Positions 45,448 through 54,029 of a stretch of DNA of 64,000 nucleotides are shown here, piece after piece. Source of the stretch: Arcobacter sp. (lineage in GTDB: Bacteria; Campylobacterota; Campylobacteria; Campylobacterales; Sulfurimonadaceae). Numbering within the stretch: the first letter of the stretch is position 1; every line of letters begins with the position of its first letter. The notes under the pieces were generated by a model. The model had not been told where the DNA came from. It did no database searches and worked only from the letters and a program-made list of their open reading frames with translations. The stretch spans positions 62,001 to 126,000 of the forward strand of contig JAGXFN010000003.1 in assembly GCA_024637195.1 (NCBI GenBank). Direction: 5' to 3'. A program made the position numbers and the translations under genes.

Positions 45448-45996
45448 TTAGTTGAGCAGCTTTTCGATCTCCGGCTCCAGCATTTTTGGGGCGGTCGATG
45501 AGGCAAAGCGTTTTATAACATTTCCTTCCCGGTCAACCAAAAACTTCGTAAAATTCCACTTTATCGCCTCTGTGCCCAGTATCCACTTCTGCTCTTTTTT
45601 CAAAAAAACATAGAGCGCGGAGGCCTGCGCACCGTTGACATCAATCTTGGCAAACATAGGAAAACTCACCCCGTAGTTGAGCCGGCAAAAAGAAAGGATC
45701 TCTTCTTCGCTCCCGGGCTCCTGCGCGCCGAACTGGTTGCAGGGAAAGCCCAGTATCACCAGCCCTTTTTCTTTGTACTGTTGATAAAGGGTTTCAAGTC
45801 CTTCGTACTGAGAGGTGAAGCCGCATTTACTGGCGACATTGACGATGAGCATGACCTTGTTTTTGTAGGGCGCGAGGCTTGTTTTTGTTCCGTCTATTGT
45901 GATGACTTCGATCTCGTAGATGCTGGGCATCATTTTCTCCTTGGCATGGATTTGCAGGGAAAGCAGGAGTGCTATGGCAGCTATTCTTCTTATCAT
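45448..45996 (-). CDS. Exported glutathione-peroxidase-family protein
   Basis: The 182-residue protein has a Sec signal peptide ([20 protein letters not shown]) and the family motifs [12 protein letters not shown] (peroxidatic Cys), [19 protein letters not shown] (including the second Cys), and [14 protein letters not shown]. Its location in the periplasm suggests thioredoxin-like partners rather than glutathione. It overlaps the upstream SDR gene by 4 bases. Confidence 0.92.
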   Translation of the reverse strand: MIRRIAAIALLLSLQIHAKEKMMPSIYEIEVITIDGTKTSLAPYKNKVMLIVNVASKCGFTSQYEGLETLYQQYKEKGLVILGFPCNQFGAQEPGSEEEILSFCRLNYGVSFPMFAKIDVNGAQASALYVFLKKEQKWILGTEAIKWNFTKFLVDREGNVIKRFASSTAPKMLEPEIEKLLN

Positions 45997-47465
45997 GCTT
46001 TTTCCTCTTTTGAGCCTTCTTCTATTTCCTTGGCGCGCGAAATCACCGAGCGTATCATATCGCGAAAGACAAGATAATGGACCGGGATCAACGCGTACCA
46101 GTAGAGGCGTCCGAGTATCCCCTTGGGAAGAAAATAGGCGCTTTGAACGAGTTTTCCCTCATGGATCTTGAACTCCAGCCACGCTTTGCCGGGAAGGTGC
46201 ATCTGCGCATAGAGCAGAAGCCGTTCATTCTCTTGGATGTCGACGACTTTCCAGAAGTCGAGGCTGTCGCCGATGCGAAGTTCGTTTTGAGAGCGTCGGC
46301 CGCGGTTAAGGCCTGCTCCCCCGGACATCTTGTCAATAAGTCCCCTCACTGTCCAGAGCCAGTCAAAACGGAACCAGCCGTTTTCTCCGCCGATAGAGAG
46401 ATAGCTTTGCTGAATTGATGCCGCACTTAGCGTGCCAAGCGGAAGCTCCTGTCTGTCGATGAAGAAGGCATTGGCGATGGAGTCCTTGTGGTCGGTTTCC
46501 CAGACATCGCCGCCGTGATCGCTCCAGCGGCTGACGACCTGATTTTCCTCCGCCTCCTGAAGTGCTTTTTGGACCGCTTCCTTGAAAGTGATCGGGCGGA
46601 TCTGTGCAAAGAGGGTGTGCGCCATGTCGTTTTGCACGACGACCTCGGAGCGCAGCCCTTTGATCAGCGAAAAGGCCACGTTGAAGGGGACAGGAGTGAA
46701 AAGGTTGAGCCAGTAAGAAGAGAGGCCGATGGAGAGAAAGGGGACAGGGATGATGAGACGCTTGAGCCCCATTACCTCTGCGCACTGGTGCATCATCGTT
46801 TGGTAGCAGAGTATCTCCGAGCCGATGTCCACCATGTGGCTCCCGCTGATACTCTCCTCTTTTGCCGCGTCAAGGTAGGAGATAACGTCGTCCACACCGA
46901 TGCTCTGAGCGCGGGTACGGACCCATTTTGGGGTGGTCATCACCGGGAGTTTCTGGATAAGGTTGCGGATGATCTCGAAACTCGCACTTCCCGAGCCGAT
47001 GATAACGCCGGCGCGAAACCAGATGACGTCGAGCTTGTCGGGACGCGCAGAGAGAATCTTCCCTGTTTCGATGCGGCTGAGCAGATGCTCGCTGGTATTC
47101 TCGTTGACGACGCCCAGTCCGCCCAGATAGATGATCTTTTTCACCCCTGCTGCTATAGCCGCCTCACGGAAGTTTTCGGCACTGGTCCTGTCGCGTTGGG
47201 CATAGTCATCCTGGCCTAGCGAATGGATGAGGTAGTAGGCTGTGTCCACACCTTCCATCGCCCGGGCCAGCACTTCGCTCTCGAAGCTGCTCCCCTCAAA
47301 AACGCTTGTCTTTTCTATGGCGGATGAGTGCAGGGCGCTGGCATGGCGCACCAGCAGATTCAGGCTCACGTTCTCATCTTGAAGGAGTTTTTGTTTCAGG
47401 CGGCGGCCGATGTAGCCGGTGGCGCCGGTGAGTAAGATCTTTTGTTTTGCAGAGGATGTTTTCAT
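45993..47465 (-). CDS. SDR oxidoreductase fused to DUF2867
   Basis: The 490-residue protein begins with a Rossmann domain ([20 protein letters not shown]) of the atypical NmrA/SDR type with [11 protein letters not shown]. Its C-terminal 150 residues match DUF2867, with [20 protein letters not shown] and [20 protein letters not shown]. The DUF2867 part resembles the SRPBCC-like polyketide-cyclase fold. Function is not known. It overlaps trpB by 4 bases. Confidence 0.87.
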   Translation of the reverse strand: MKTSSAKQKILLTGATGYIGRRLKQKLLQDENVSLNLLVRHASALHSSAIEKTSVFEGSSFESEVLARAMEGVDTAYYLIHSLGQDDYAQRDRTSAENFREAAIAAGVKKIIYLGGLGVVNENTSEHLLSRIETGKILSARPDKLDVIWFRAGVIIGSGSASFEIIRNLIQKLPVMTTPKWVRTRAQSIGVDDVISYLDAAKEESISGSHMVDIGSEILCYQTMMHQCAEVMGLKRLIIPVPFLSIGLSSYWLNLFTPVPFNVAFSLIKGLRSEVVVQNDMAHTLFAQIRPITFKEAVQKALQEAEENQVVSRWSDHGGDVWETDHKDSIANAFFIDRQELPLGTLSAASIQQSYLSIGGENGWFRFDWLWTVRGLIDKMSGGAGLNRGRRSQNELRIGDSLDFWKVVDIQENERLLLYAQMHLPGKAWLEFKIHEGKLVQSAYFLPKGILGRLYWYALIPVHYLVFRDMIRSVISRAKEIEEGSKEEKA

Positions 47466-48670
47466 AGTTTCAGTAGCTCCATTGCTTGTATCATATCTTT
47501 GTCGCCGCGCCCGGAGAGGCTGACGATGATCTTCTTACCCTTTATCATCTCCGGGGGCATCTTTTTGAGGTAGGCGATGGCATGTGCGCTCTCGAAAGCC
47601 GGGACTATTCCCTCCGCGCGGCTGAGCCAGACAAAGGCCTCGATCGCCTCCTCGTCGGTCACGCTGTCGTAGATGACCTTTCCCTCTTCCATCAGGTAGG
47701 AGTGCTCGGGGCCGATGCCCGGGTAGTCAAGTCCGGCGGAGATGGAGTGGGCTTCGCTGATCTGCCCCTCGTCATGCTGGAGAAGATAGCTGAGCTGTCC
47801 GTGCAGAATTCCCGGTTTTCCCAGCGCCAGACTCGCCCCGTGTTTTCCGCTCTCCAGCCCGTGTCCACCCGCCTCAATGCCGATGCACTGAACCGAACTC
47901 TCCTCTATGAAGTGCGCAAACATCCCCAAGGCGTTACTGCCGCCGCCGATGCAGGCGATGACATAGTCGGGGAGACTGTTCGTCTTTTCAAGAAGCTGCG
48001 CCTTCGCCTCGTAGCTGATGACACCCTGAAAGTCGCGCACCATCAGAGGATAGGGGTGTGGGCCCGCCGCGGTTCCGATGATGTAGAAGGTGTCGCGTGC
48101 GTGCGTCACCCAGTGGCGGATGGCGTCGTTCATCGCGTCTTTGAGCGTGCGGCTTCCCGAAGTGACGGCGTGAACCTTGGCACCGAGGAGCTTCATGCGA
48201 AAGACATTGAGCTCCTGACGCTGCACGTCCTTCTCGCCCATAAAGACCTCACACTCCAGCCCCATCAGTGCTGCTATAGTGGCCGTGGCAACACCGTGCT
48301 GGCCCGCGCCCGTTTCGGCGATGACCTTTGTCTTTCCCATCCGTTTGGCCAGAAGCCCTTGGACGATGGTGTTGTTGATCTTGTGCGCGCCGGTGTGGTT
48401 GAGGTCTTCGCGTTTGAGATAGACTTCAGCGCCGATCTCGTCGGAGATATGCTGGGCCTTGTACAGCGGCGAAGGGCGGCCGACGTACTCCTTGAAGTAG
48501 TAGTTCACCTCGGCCCAGAAGTCGGGATCGAAGCGCACGGAGGTGTAGTAGGCATCAAGTTCGATGAGTGCAGGCATCAGCGTCTCGGGGACAAAGCGCC
48601 CGCCGAATTTTCCAAAATGGCCCCGTGTATCAGGGTCGGAGGCAAAAGTCTGAGGGATATAATCATTCAT
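47462..48670 (-). CDS. trpB: Tryptophan synthase beta subunit
   Basis: From the ATG at 48670 (AAGGAG five bases upstream) the protein is 402 residues. It has [20 protein letters not shown], the PLP lysine in [13 protein letters not shown], and the phosphate loop [13 protein letters not shown]. It belongs to the TrpB1 group that pairs with TrpA. No trpA or other trp gene is adjacent. The neighbours are an SDR protein and an SRPBCC protein. A longer in-frame start at 48727 would overlap the neighbour more and lacks similarity. Confidence 0.96.
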   Translation of the reverse strand: MNDYIPQTFASDPDTRGHFGKFGGRFVPETLMPALIELDAYYTSVRFDPDFWAEVNYYFKEYVGRPSPLYKAQHISDEIGAEVYLKREDLNHTGAHKINNTIVQGLLAKRMGKTKVIAETGAGQHGVATATIAALMGLECEVFMGEKDVQRQELNVFRMKLLGAKVHAVTSGSRTLKDAMNDAIRHWVTHARDTFYIIGTAAGPHPYPLMVRDFQGVISYEAKAQLLEKTNSLPDYVIACIGGGSNALGMFAHFIEESSVQCIGIEAGGHGLESGKHGASLALGKPGILHGQLSYLLQHDEGQISEAHSISAGLDYPGIGPEHSYLMEEGKVIYDSVTDEEAIEAFVWLSRAEGIVPAFESAHAIAYLKKMPPEMIKGKKIIVSLSGRGDKDMIQAMELLKL

Positions 48671-49142
48671 GTGAACTCCTTTGCTCGGTCTCGAGCAGAA
48701 ATTTGGTACGTTCGTGGCGGTAGGCAAACATCTTGCGCATGTCGCGGTACAGCAGCGGAAGCAGCAGCAGGCTCAGCGGGTAAAAGGGGAGCGAAAACTC
48801 TACCCGGTCGCAGAGCAGGCTGCTCTTTTCATCCACAGCGCTGAAACGGTGCTCATGCACAAAATGCGAAAAGGGGCTCTGCAGGGCGCGGTCGCACAGA
48901 AGCGAGGGCGCCTCTAGCGCGGCCACCTCCATCTTCCAGCGGGTCGTGAAGCCCAGACGTTTGATGTCGAGTTCGATCACGCTTCCCGTTCGCAGCGGCA
49001 GGTCAATCGAAACGATGGAGGCCTGCGTTCCCGGCGGGGTGATGAGCGGAAGGTTTCGCGTGTCGAGGTGAAAGGCATAGAGACTCAGCACATTCGTCTG
49101 TACAACAGTGCAGAACTCAAGAACCCTTTTGGCTTCAAACAT
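48663..49142 (-). CDS. SRPBCC-family (START/Bet v1-like) protein
   Basis: The 159-residue protein starts [20 protein letters not shown] and has the SRPBCC pattern [20 protein letters not shown] and [20 protein letters not shown]. It ends with a Leu-rich stretch near the C-terminus. The family binds hydrophobic ligands. It lies between a lipocalin and trpB, overlapping trpB by 8 bases, and shares this fold with the DUF2867 protein two genes on. Confidence 0.8.
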   Translation of the reverse strand: MFEAKRVLEFCTVVQTNVLSLYAFHLDTRNLPLITPPGTQASIVSIDLPLRTGSVIELDIKRLGFTTRWKMEVAALEAPSLLCDRALQSPFSHFVHEHRFSAVDEKSSLLCDRVEFSLPFYPLSLLLLPLLYRDMRKMFAYRHERTKFLLETEQRSSHE

Positions 49143-49144
49143 CT

Positions 49145-49657
49145 TTACTCTCCCTGCTTCGTCCAGATCAGCGGCGCGGCCGTGTAACCCAGAGAAGGAA
49201 GCTTTTGCAGAATGCTCTGAACGATCGCCTCATCGAGCTGCGGCGTGCGTGAGAGGATCCAGAGGTACTCCCGCGAAGGATCGCCCACAAGGGCGTAGCG
49301 ATACTCCTCGTCGAGTATGAGTATCCAGTAGTCGCCGTAGAAGGGGCGGAAAAAACTCACCTTTAGGCGGCTGTTGCTCTCATCCACGGCGTAGGCGATG
49401 CCCTTTGCCTCTTTGCGTTTGCCCTCTTCGTCGGTGCAGCGGTTGATGACCTCGACCTTTCCCTCGTCGGTGAGGGTGTAGGTCGCACTGACATCACTGC
49501 ACCCTTTTTCAAAAGAGTGCTCATAACGCGCGATCTCGTACCAGGTCCCCGCATAACGTTGCAGATCGACCTTCTCCACTGTCGCCAGCGGAGCATACTG
49601 CGGAGCGCATCCGGTCAAAACCAGAAGTGTAAAGAGAAGAAGAGAGTAGTTTTTCAT
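49145..49657 (-). CDS. blc: Bacterial lipocalin lipoprotein (Blc-like)
   Basis: The 170-residue protein has a lipobox signal peptide (LLVLTGCAPQ, lipidated Cys at about residue 17) and lipocalin motifs: RYAGTWYEIARYEHSFEKGC, and YWILILDEEYRYALVGDPSR. Blc proteins sit in the outer membrane and bind lysophospholipids or fatty acids. It is the first gene of the blc-SRPBCC-trpB-SDR-gpx run. Confidence 0.92.
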   Translation of the reverse strand: MKNYSLLLFTLLVLTGCAPQYAPLATVEKVDLQRYAGTWYEIARYEHSFEKGCSDVSATYTLTDEGKVEVINRCTDEEGKRKEAKGIAYAVDESNSRLKVSFFRPFYGDYWILILDEEYRYALVGDPSREYLWILSRTPQLDEAIVQSILQKLPSLGYTAAPLIWTKQGE

Positions 49658-49770
49658 GTCGTTGTCCTGAGTGTTTAGGATAAGTGAGCTCTACTATTCT
49701 AGCGTGTTAATGGGGAGATTGGTGTCCTAATTTTGTCGGTTTAAAAGAGGGGCTTTGCTTGTCCCTGTCT

Positions 49771-49949
49771 CTACTCAAACCCTTTTTCTGTCATTTTTTT
49801 ATACTCTAGAAGTCTTGATTTCAGTTTGACAAATGCCGGCTGCGGCAGGTATTGCAGAAGATTGACGATCTCTCGCATCTCTTTGGAGTAGAGCGGATGT
49901 TGTTTTCGCTGGTGTGCTCTATGTGCGCGCTGAACACCCCTGTGAATGA
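49771..49949 (-). pseudogene. Truncated 3' end of a small gene beside the insertion
   Basis: A reverse frame ending at a TAG (49771-49773) encodes KEMREIVNLLQYLPQPAFVK and LKSRLLEYKKMTEKGFE, preceded by a basic His-rich stretch. It looks coding (amphipathic helix, normal codon use) but has no credible start codon with a ribosome site. Its upstream part runs directly into the left 15-bp repeat of the insertion. I infer a gene whose 5' end was lost or separated by the insertion. A genuine 35-residue gene starting at 49878 is possible. Confidence 0.35.
49935..49949. repeat. Left copy of the 15-bp direct repeat flanking the FISUMP gene
   Basis: CACCCCTGTGAATGA is repeated exactly at 51473-51487 in the same orientation, 1538 bases away. 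The two copies enclose one AT-rich gene. Confidence 0.75.
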
Positions 49950-49979
49950 TTAAGCTACTGTTTCCAAGATTCCGCGCGA

Positions 49980-49999
49980 TTCCATGCTAAAGCATGGAA
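49980..49999. repeat. Inverted repeat 13 bases after the FISUMP gene stop
   Basis: TTCCATGCT and AGCATGGAA are exact complements with two bases between them. Inverted repeats that extrude as hairpins right after the variable region are a required element of DGR targets. It could instead be the transcription terminator. Confidence 0.55.
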
Positions 50000-50012
50000 A
50001 AGGTATTAAGTT

Positions 50013-50204
50013 TTAATCCTTGAGACAGCGAACACTAAACCCGTAAGCACGAGTGCCTAAGTCGAACTTGTTAGCAGCAGAGTTGGTGAAGAACAAGTAG
50101 CCCGAGGAACCGCCCGAGACACTGCTAGACCACACCTTGCCTTCGGTGCCAGAAACATTATTCCAAGAACCATCGCCGCCGTTGCGGTTACCAGCGGAGG
50201 GCAA
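50013..50204 (-). other. Candidate DGR variable region
   Basis: These 192 bases encode residues 383-445 plus the stop. Many codons end in C or T (GGC, TCC, TAC, TTC, GCT, AAC), as expected when AAC/AAT codons in a template are mutated at adenines. The conserved frame GFSVRC at the end fits the fixed 3' anchor of such regions. Confidence 0.45.
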
Positions 50205-51350
50205 TTTTAGGAAGCTATTAAAGGCGTCTGTGTTGTTAGCAACCGGTGTGCTTGCTGATGTTGTTTCAAGTGTTAGTTCTGTTATTGTCGGTACGCGGTA
50301 ACCTACCGGACAAACGGATGAGCCGTCTGTTTTAGACCAGTTAGTGTTTCTTAGAGATCCATTTGAATCTGCTGTTGTCCAGTCAAGTGGCGATACTGTA
50401 GAATTAGTTATAAAATTACTATTAGCTGCTGTAATAGTTGTTGCTAATGTAGCTGTTGGTGTACTTGTTGTTTTCTCATGTCCATCAGTAGCTCTACCCC
50501 ATTGGTAGTAGTCTCCATAACAAGCGGTGTCATTTAGAACCGTACACACTTGAGAAGCACCTAGATTTCTGTCTAGCCATATTTTGCCCGTGTATGGTGA
50601 AATTACTGAGGCATATGTTGTTCCATTGTGAGTTGGAGTGAAATCAAAGTTTAAATCAGTTTTAGTGATATTTAGAGTTGTCTCATATGCAGAAACACTT
50701 CCGTTTATAGCTTTAACTGCAGTTAAAAATGCTCTGTATGTAATTCCTTGTATTCCCATAGTCGCATTTACATCTGCCTCTGCCAGAGTAAATATATCAT
50801 TTAAACTAGCAGGATTAGCACCAGCTACTCTTAGCTTAAATGCATTTTTAAGAGTGGCATTTGTTTCTACCATATAAAGCAGTTGAGAGAGTTTTGCTAA
50901 GTCTGTGTTGTTTGTGTCTACATAATCAACCGCAAATGAATCTATGCTATCAGAAACAGAAAGTGCGATTGCAAGCTTAGTCTGCAAAGAAGCATTGTTT
51001 TCTAAGAATGTTGTTATAGGAGAGATGACAAGTCCGCTTTGAGCCGTCATGTTTATGTCAAATGAAGCATTTGTGTCTTCTAATGCACCACCAGTAAGAG
51101 TAAGCGGGTAAGCGACACTGCCTGAAAATGTATACTGACCATTTGAAGTGTAAGTTCCAACCTTGCCTCCATTATCTGTAAGAGTGGCATTTTTAACATA
51201 GCCATCTACAGCTGTTACAGTTGTTGTACCAACAGCAGGAGTACTGCTATCATCTCCACACCCAATCATTACAAACGGCACAATTATAAAAAGTAGTGCC
51301 TTAGCTAATAACTCTTTCTCTACAAAGAGCTTTTTTATAACAGTTTTCAT
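50013..51350 (-). CDS. Lipoprotein with C-terminal FISUMP (C-type-lectin-like) domain; candidate DGR variable protein
   Basis: The 445-residue protein has a lipobox signal peptide (FVMIGCGDD, lipidated Cys at about 31), a Thr/Asn-rich middle, and a C-terminal FISUMP domain (about residues 235-445) with GKIWLDRNLGASQVC, GDYYQWGRATDGHE and VCPVGYRVPTITEL. Its last 63 residues (383-445, LPSAGNRNGGDGSW to GFSVRCLKD) are encoded by DNA with only 34 adenines in 192 bases and 53% G+C. An upstream 60-base stretch coding for residues near 296-315 has 42% adenine. Such adenine depletion at a CLec-fold C-terminus is what DGR mutagenesis produces. No TR or RT is in the window, so this is inference. Confidence 0.85.
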   Translation of the reverse strand: MKTVIKKLFVEKELLAKALLFIIVPFVMIGCGDDSSTPAVGTTTVTAVDGYVKNATLTDNGGKVGTYTSNGQYTFSGSVAYPLTLTGGALEDTNASFDINMTAQSGLVISPITTFLENNASLQTKLAIALSVSDSIDSFAVDYVDTNNTDLAKLSQLLYMVETNATLKNAFKLRVAGANPASLNDIFTLAEADVNATMGIQGITYRAFLTAVKAINGSVSAYETTLNITKTDLNFDFTPTHNGTTYASVISPYTGKIWLDRNLGASQVCTVLNDTACYGDYYQWGRATDGHEKTTSTPTATLATTITAANSNFITNSTVSPLDWTTADSNGSLRNTNWSKTDGSSVCPVGYRVPTITELTLETTSASTPVANNTDAFNSFLKLPSAGNRNGGDGSWNNVSGTEGKVWSSSVSGGSSGYLFFTNSAANKFDLGTRAYGFSVRCLKD

Positions 51351-51472
51351 TAAAAGCCTTTTTTTGTTAAATTTTGTAACATTTTAACGAATAATTGTAG
51401 TATAAAAAGTTATAAATACTATGAGTTTATTGTAAATCGTTTTTTTTGTTACAAAATTACATACTGCAAAAG

Positions 51473-51487
51473 CACCCCTGTGAATGA
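51473..51487. repeat. Right copy of the 15-bp direct repeat
   Basis: CACCCCTGTGAATGA matches 49935-49949 exactly. It lies 36 bases downstream of the phrB stop codon. Confidence 0.75.
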
Positions 51488-51522
51488 ATCTCCACTTTTC
51501 ATCTTTTTAGACTAGAGTTACT

Positions 51523-52884
51523 CTAAACTACCTGCCTTTTAAAATAGGCCAAAGCGGCTGCGGCAGCCTCTTTATGGCGGAGGATGGGTTTGGGATAGTC
51601 TGCTATAGCGTGGCTGAGAAGATACTCCTCGTTGTGGAGTTCTTTGGGGGAAATCTCTTTGAGTGCGGGGCAGAAAGTTTTGATATAGAGCGCTTCTTTG
51701 TCAAACTTCTTTGCCTGAAGGTAGGGGTTGAAGATGCGGAAGTAGGGCTGGGGGTCGATGCCCGTACCCGCGCTCCATTGCCAGGAGAGGATATTTGAGG
51801 CCGCGTCGTAGTCGAGAAGATGCTCTGCAAAAAAAGCCTCGCCCCACTGCCAGGGCAGCAAAAGGTCCTTGGTGAAAAAGGAGGCGCAGACCATGCGTAC
51901 GCGGTTGTGCATCGTGCCCCTTTGCAAAAGCTCTTTGACGCCGGCATCGATGAGGGGTACGCCCGTCTCGCCTTTGCAGAACGCCTCATACTTTTCGGGG
52001 TCTTGCACGCCTTTGAAACGGTATTTGTAGTTCTCTTTTTCTATGCGGGGGAAGTGATAAAGGAGGTAGGCATAGAAGTCGCGGAAGAGCAGCTGCCTGA
52101 AAAATGCCTCCGTCTGCAGACCTGCTTTTTCCTGTGTACTTAAAAAGCGCAGGACTTCGCGCACGCTGATCGTGCCGAAACGCAGGTCGATGCTCAGCCC
52201 GGAGCTGCCTTGAAGCGAGGGAAAATTCCGGTGTGTTTCATAGCTGTCGAGTCTTTGCTTCAGCCGCTGCAGTTTTGTCTCGGGTGCCTCGTACAAAAAC
52301 GTCTGCTGCGTAAAGCCTATGGAGGTGATTTGGAAGGCAAGAAGCTTCTCTTTGCCCTGCGATATCTGTGTTATCCCTTCGTAGTCTTGGGGAAAAAGCT
52401 GCTGCCGGGCAAAAGAGCAGGCCTTCATGTGTTCAGCCGAAAACAGGGTCCTGGCCCTGTTGTAGAAAGGGGTGAAGAGAAGGTAAGGCGTCTTGTCGGC
52501 CTTGAGCACCTCATCAAAAGAAAAAACATAGGTGTCATTAAGGCAGCGAAAATGCAGCAGGCGCGAGACTTCGAGGTCTCTTTGTCGGGCATAAGCGTCA
52601 TAATCGCCGCTGGCAGCCACCTCATCAAAACCCAGCGGAGCAAGCGCGGCAAAGACCTCTATCGGGGAGCCGAAAAAGAGTTTGAGATCAAGGCCTTTTG
52701 CCTGCAGATCCTGTTTCAGCTTCAGCACACGCGAAAAGATAAAAGAGACGCGCCGGTCATCTTCGCGCAGCGATTTGAGGATATTGGTATCAAAGATGAA
52801 GATGGGCAGGACCTCGCCGCCGAGGCTGAGCAGAGGGTTGTCCTCTACTCTAAGGTCGCGGCGAAACCAGAGGATGCGTCTCAT
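51523..52884 (-). CDS. phrB: Deoxyribodipyrimidine photolyase
   Basis: The 453-residue protein starts MRRILWFRRDLRVEDNPLLS, the antenna-binding N-terminal domain. The FAD domain contains GTMHNRVRMVCASFFTKDLL, then WQWGEAFF, DYDAASNILSWQWSAGTGID and PYFRIFNPYLQAKKFD, which include the electron-transfer Trp residues. It repairs UV-induced pyrimidine dimers using light. It overlaps the ybgA-like gene by 4 bases, as in the E. coli ybgA-phr pair. Confidence 0.96.
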   Translation of the reverse strand: MRRILWFRRDLRVEDNPLLSLGGEVLPIFIFDTNILKSLREDDRRVSFIFSRVLKLKQDLQAKGLDLKLFFGSPIEVFAALAPLGFDEVAASGDYDAYARQRDLEVSRLLHFRCLNDTYVFSFDEVLKADKTPYLLFTPFYNRARTLFSAEHMKACSFARQQLFPQDYEGITQISQGKEKLLAFQITSIGFTQQTFLYEAPETKLQRLKQRLDSYETHRNFPSLQGSSGLSIDLRFGTISVREVLRFLSTQEKAGLQTEAFFRQLLFRDFYAYLLYHFPRIEKENYKYRFKGVQDPEKYEAFCKGETGVPLIDAGVKELLQRGTMHNRVRMVCASFFTKDLLLPWQWGEAFFAEHLLDYDAASNILSWQWSAGTGIDPQPYFRIFNPYLQAKKFDKEALYIKTFCPALKEISPKELHNEEYLLSHAIADYPKPILRHKEAAAAALAYFKRQVV

Positions 52885-53828
52885 TTGCCGCTTTTGATGT
52901 CGGAGCGCAGTGCCAGCACTTTTGGATAGGGATGGAGGAACTTCTGTTGCAGCAGATAGGTGGCCTCATACTTCTGCGCAAACATATGCAGGGTGCTCAG
53001 CGGAGTGATCAGCGGGATTATCTTATGGGCGAAGTCGCTGATCTGCTCATGGAACATTGACTTTTCTACCGGGGTGAGTTCATTTTTTAAAAATCCTGCC
53101 ATATGCTCAAGCACATTGCGCGTCTTGGAAATGCTGCTCTTGCGCGCTATAGCACTTTTGAAGATCAGCTCGTAGCGCGAAAGTGTCTCGGCACTGCTCA
53201 GTCCTTCGTGGTTGCCGACGATGTTGCCGAGCAGACGGTAGGCCTTTTCATCTTTGGACTGGAGCATAAACTTATACTGCTGGTGGAAGCTTACAAGCGA
53301 TTTCATCTGCGGCGCGGAGGCCTTGAACTCTTCGAAGTCCTCGTAGGCAAAGAGCTGCATCACGAAGTTCTCTCTCAGCCAAGGATCGTTCAGCCGTCCC
53401 TCCTCCTCCATCGGAAGAAGAGGAAAGTGCTGCTGACAGAGCTCGGCAAAAAGACCGTTGCTCTTTCCCTCGGCAAAGCCGTTTTCTCGGTAGGACTTCG
53501 CGCTTCCCAGGGCGCAGCTTGGGGATTTTGATTTGAAGATGATGCCGCTGAGACGGTGTTCTTTTAGCGTGCGGAGTTCTTTTTCAGAGGCTTCAAGAAG
53601 GCTTAGGGTGAGATCTTCACCGGTTTTGTTCGACTGGATGATGCTCACATCGTCACCCTGTACAATACGAAGCGAAGGACGGGGTGTGCCAAAAGCGAGG
53701 TGCTCGGGGCAAAAGGGAATGAGCTGGGCAAACTCGCCCAGCTCGTCAGTGATAAAGTGGTCATGTTTGTGCCCGGCATCAAAACGGACTTTTGCGCCCA
53801 GAAGACAAGAAGAGACGGCTATTTTCAT
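52881..53828 (-). CDS. ybgA: DUF523-DUF1722 protein (YbgA-like)
   Basis: From the ATG at 53828 (315 residues) the protein starts MKIAVSSCLLGAKVRFDAGH, the DUF523 domain with conserved Cys residues (SSCLLG, IPFCPEHLAFGTPRP, SPSCALG) that could bind a metal or cluster. The C-terminal DUF1722 domain includes LVSFHQQYKFMLQSKDEKAY. It is coupled to phrB and thus may act in UV damage repair. A longer start 24 codons upstream lacks support. Confidence 0.9.
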   Translation of the reverse strand: MKIAVSSCLLGAKVRFDAGHKHDHFITDELGEFAQLIPFCPEHLAFGTPRPSLRIVQGDDVSIIQSNKTGEDLTLSLLEASEKELRTLKEHRLSGIIFKSKSPSCALGSAKSYRENGFAEGKSNGLFAELCQQHFPLLPMEEEGRLNDPWLRENFVMQLFAYEDFEEFKASAPQMKSLVSFHQQYKFMLQSKDEKAYRLLGNIVGNHEGLSSAETLSRYELIFKSAIARKSSISKTRNVLEHMAGFLKNELTPVEKSMFHEQISDFAHKIIPLITPLSTLHMFAQKYEATYLLQQKFLHPYPKVLALRSDIKSGK

Positions 53829-54029
53829 CAGATGCTCCCTATGGTAACCCTGCAACGGCGGATGCGCCAGCAGACTTTTTAGATACAAATAGTAGCACAT
53901 AAGCAGTGAAAAAAGTCCATGCGGCGGACAGGTGGTTTTAAAGGTGTCAGTATGATAAAATAGTGTGATTTAAAGTGTCTGGATATTAAACCGACAACAG
54001 CACTTGAGATAAAATCATCAGGACAGACC

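Larger units (their letters stand above)
49950..51472. mobile_element. Putative 1.5-kb insertion carrying one FISUMP lipoprotein gene
   Basis: The segment lies between two identical 15-bp direct repeats, is AT-rich and differs in codon use from its neighbours. It contains the lipoprotein gene, an inverted repeat after it (49980-49999), and an 11-bp inverted repeat upstream (51370-51380 and 51448-51458). No transposase or integrase is present. Site-specific or recombination-mediated gain is inferred. Confidence 0.45.

Noticed and set aside
47486-48844. 452-residue forward frame opposite trpB
   Set aside because: It is antisense to an intact tryptophan synthase gene. It is open only because of the G+C-biased third codon positions of trpB.
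49658-51522. Integron cassette or insertion sequence as source of the FISUMP insertion
   Set aside because: No attC-like core sites and no transposase or integrase frame were seen. Only the direct repeats are supported.
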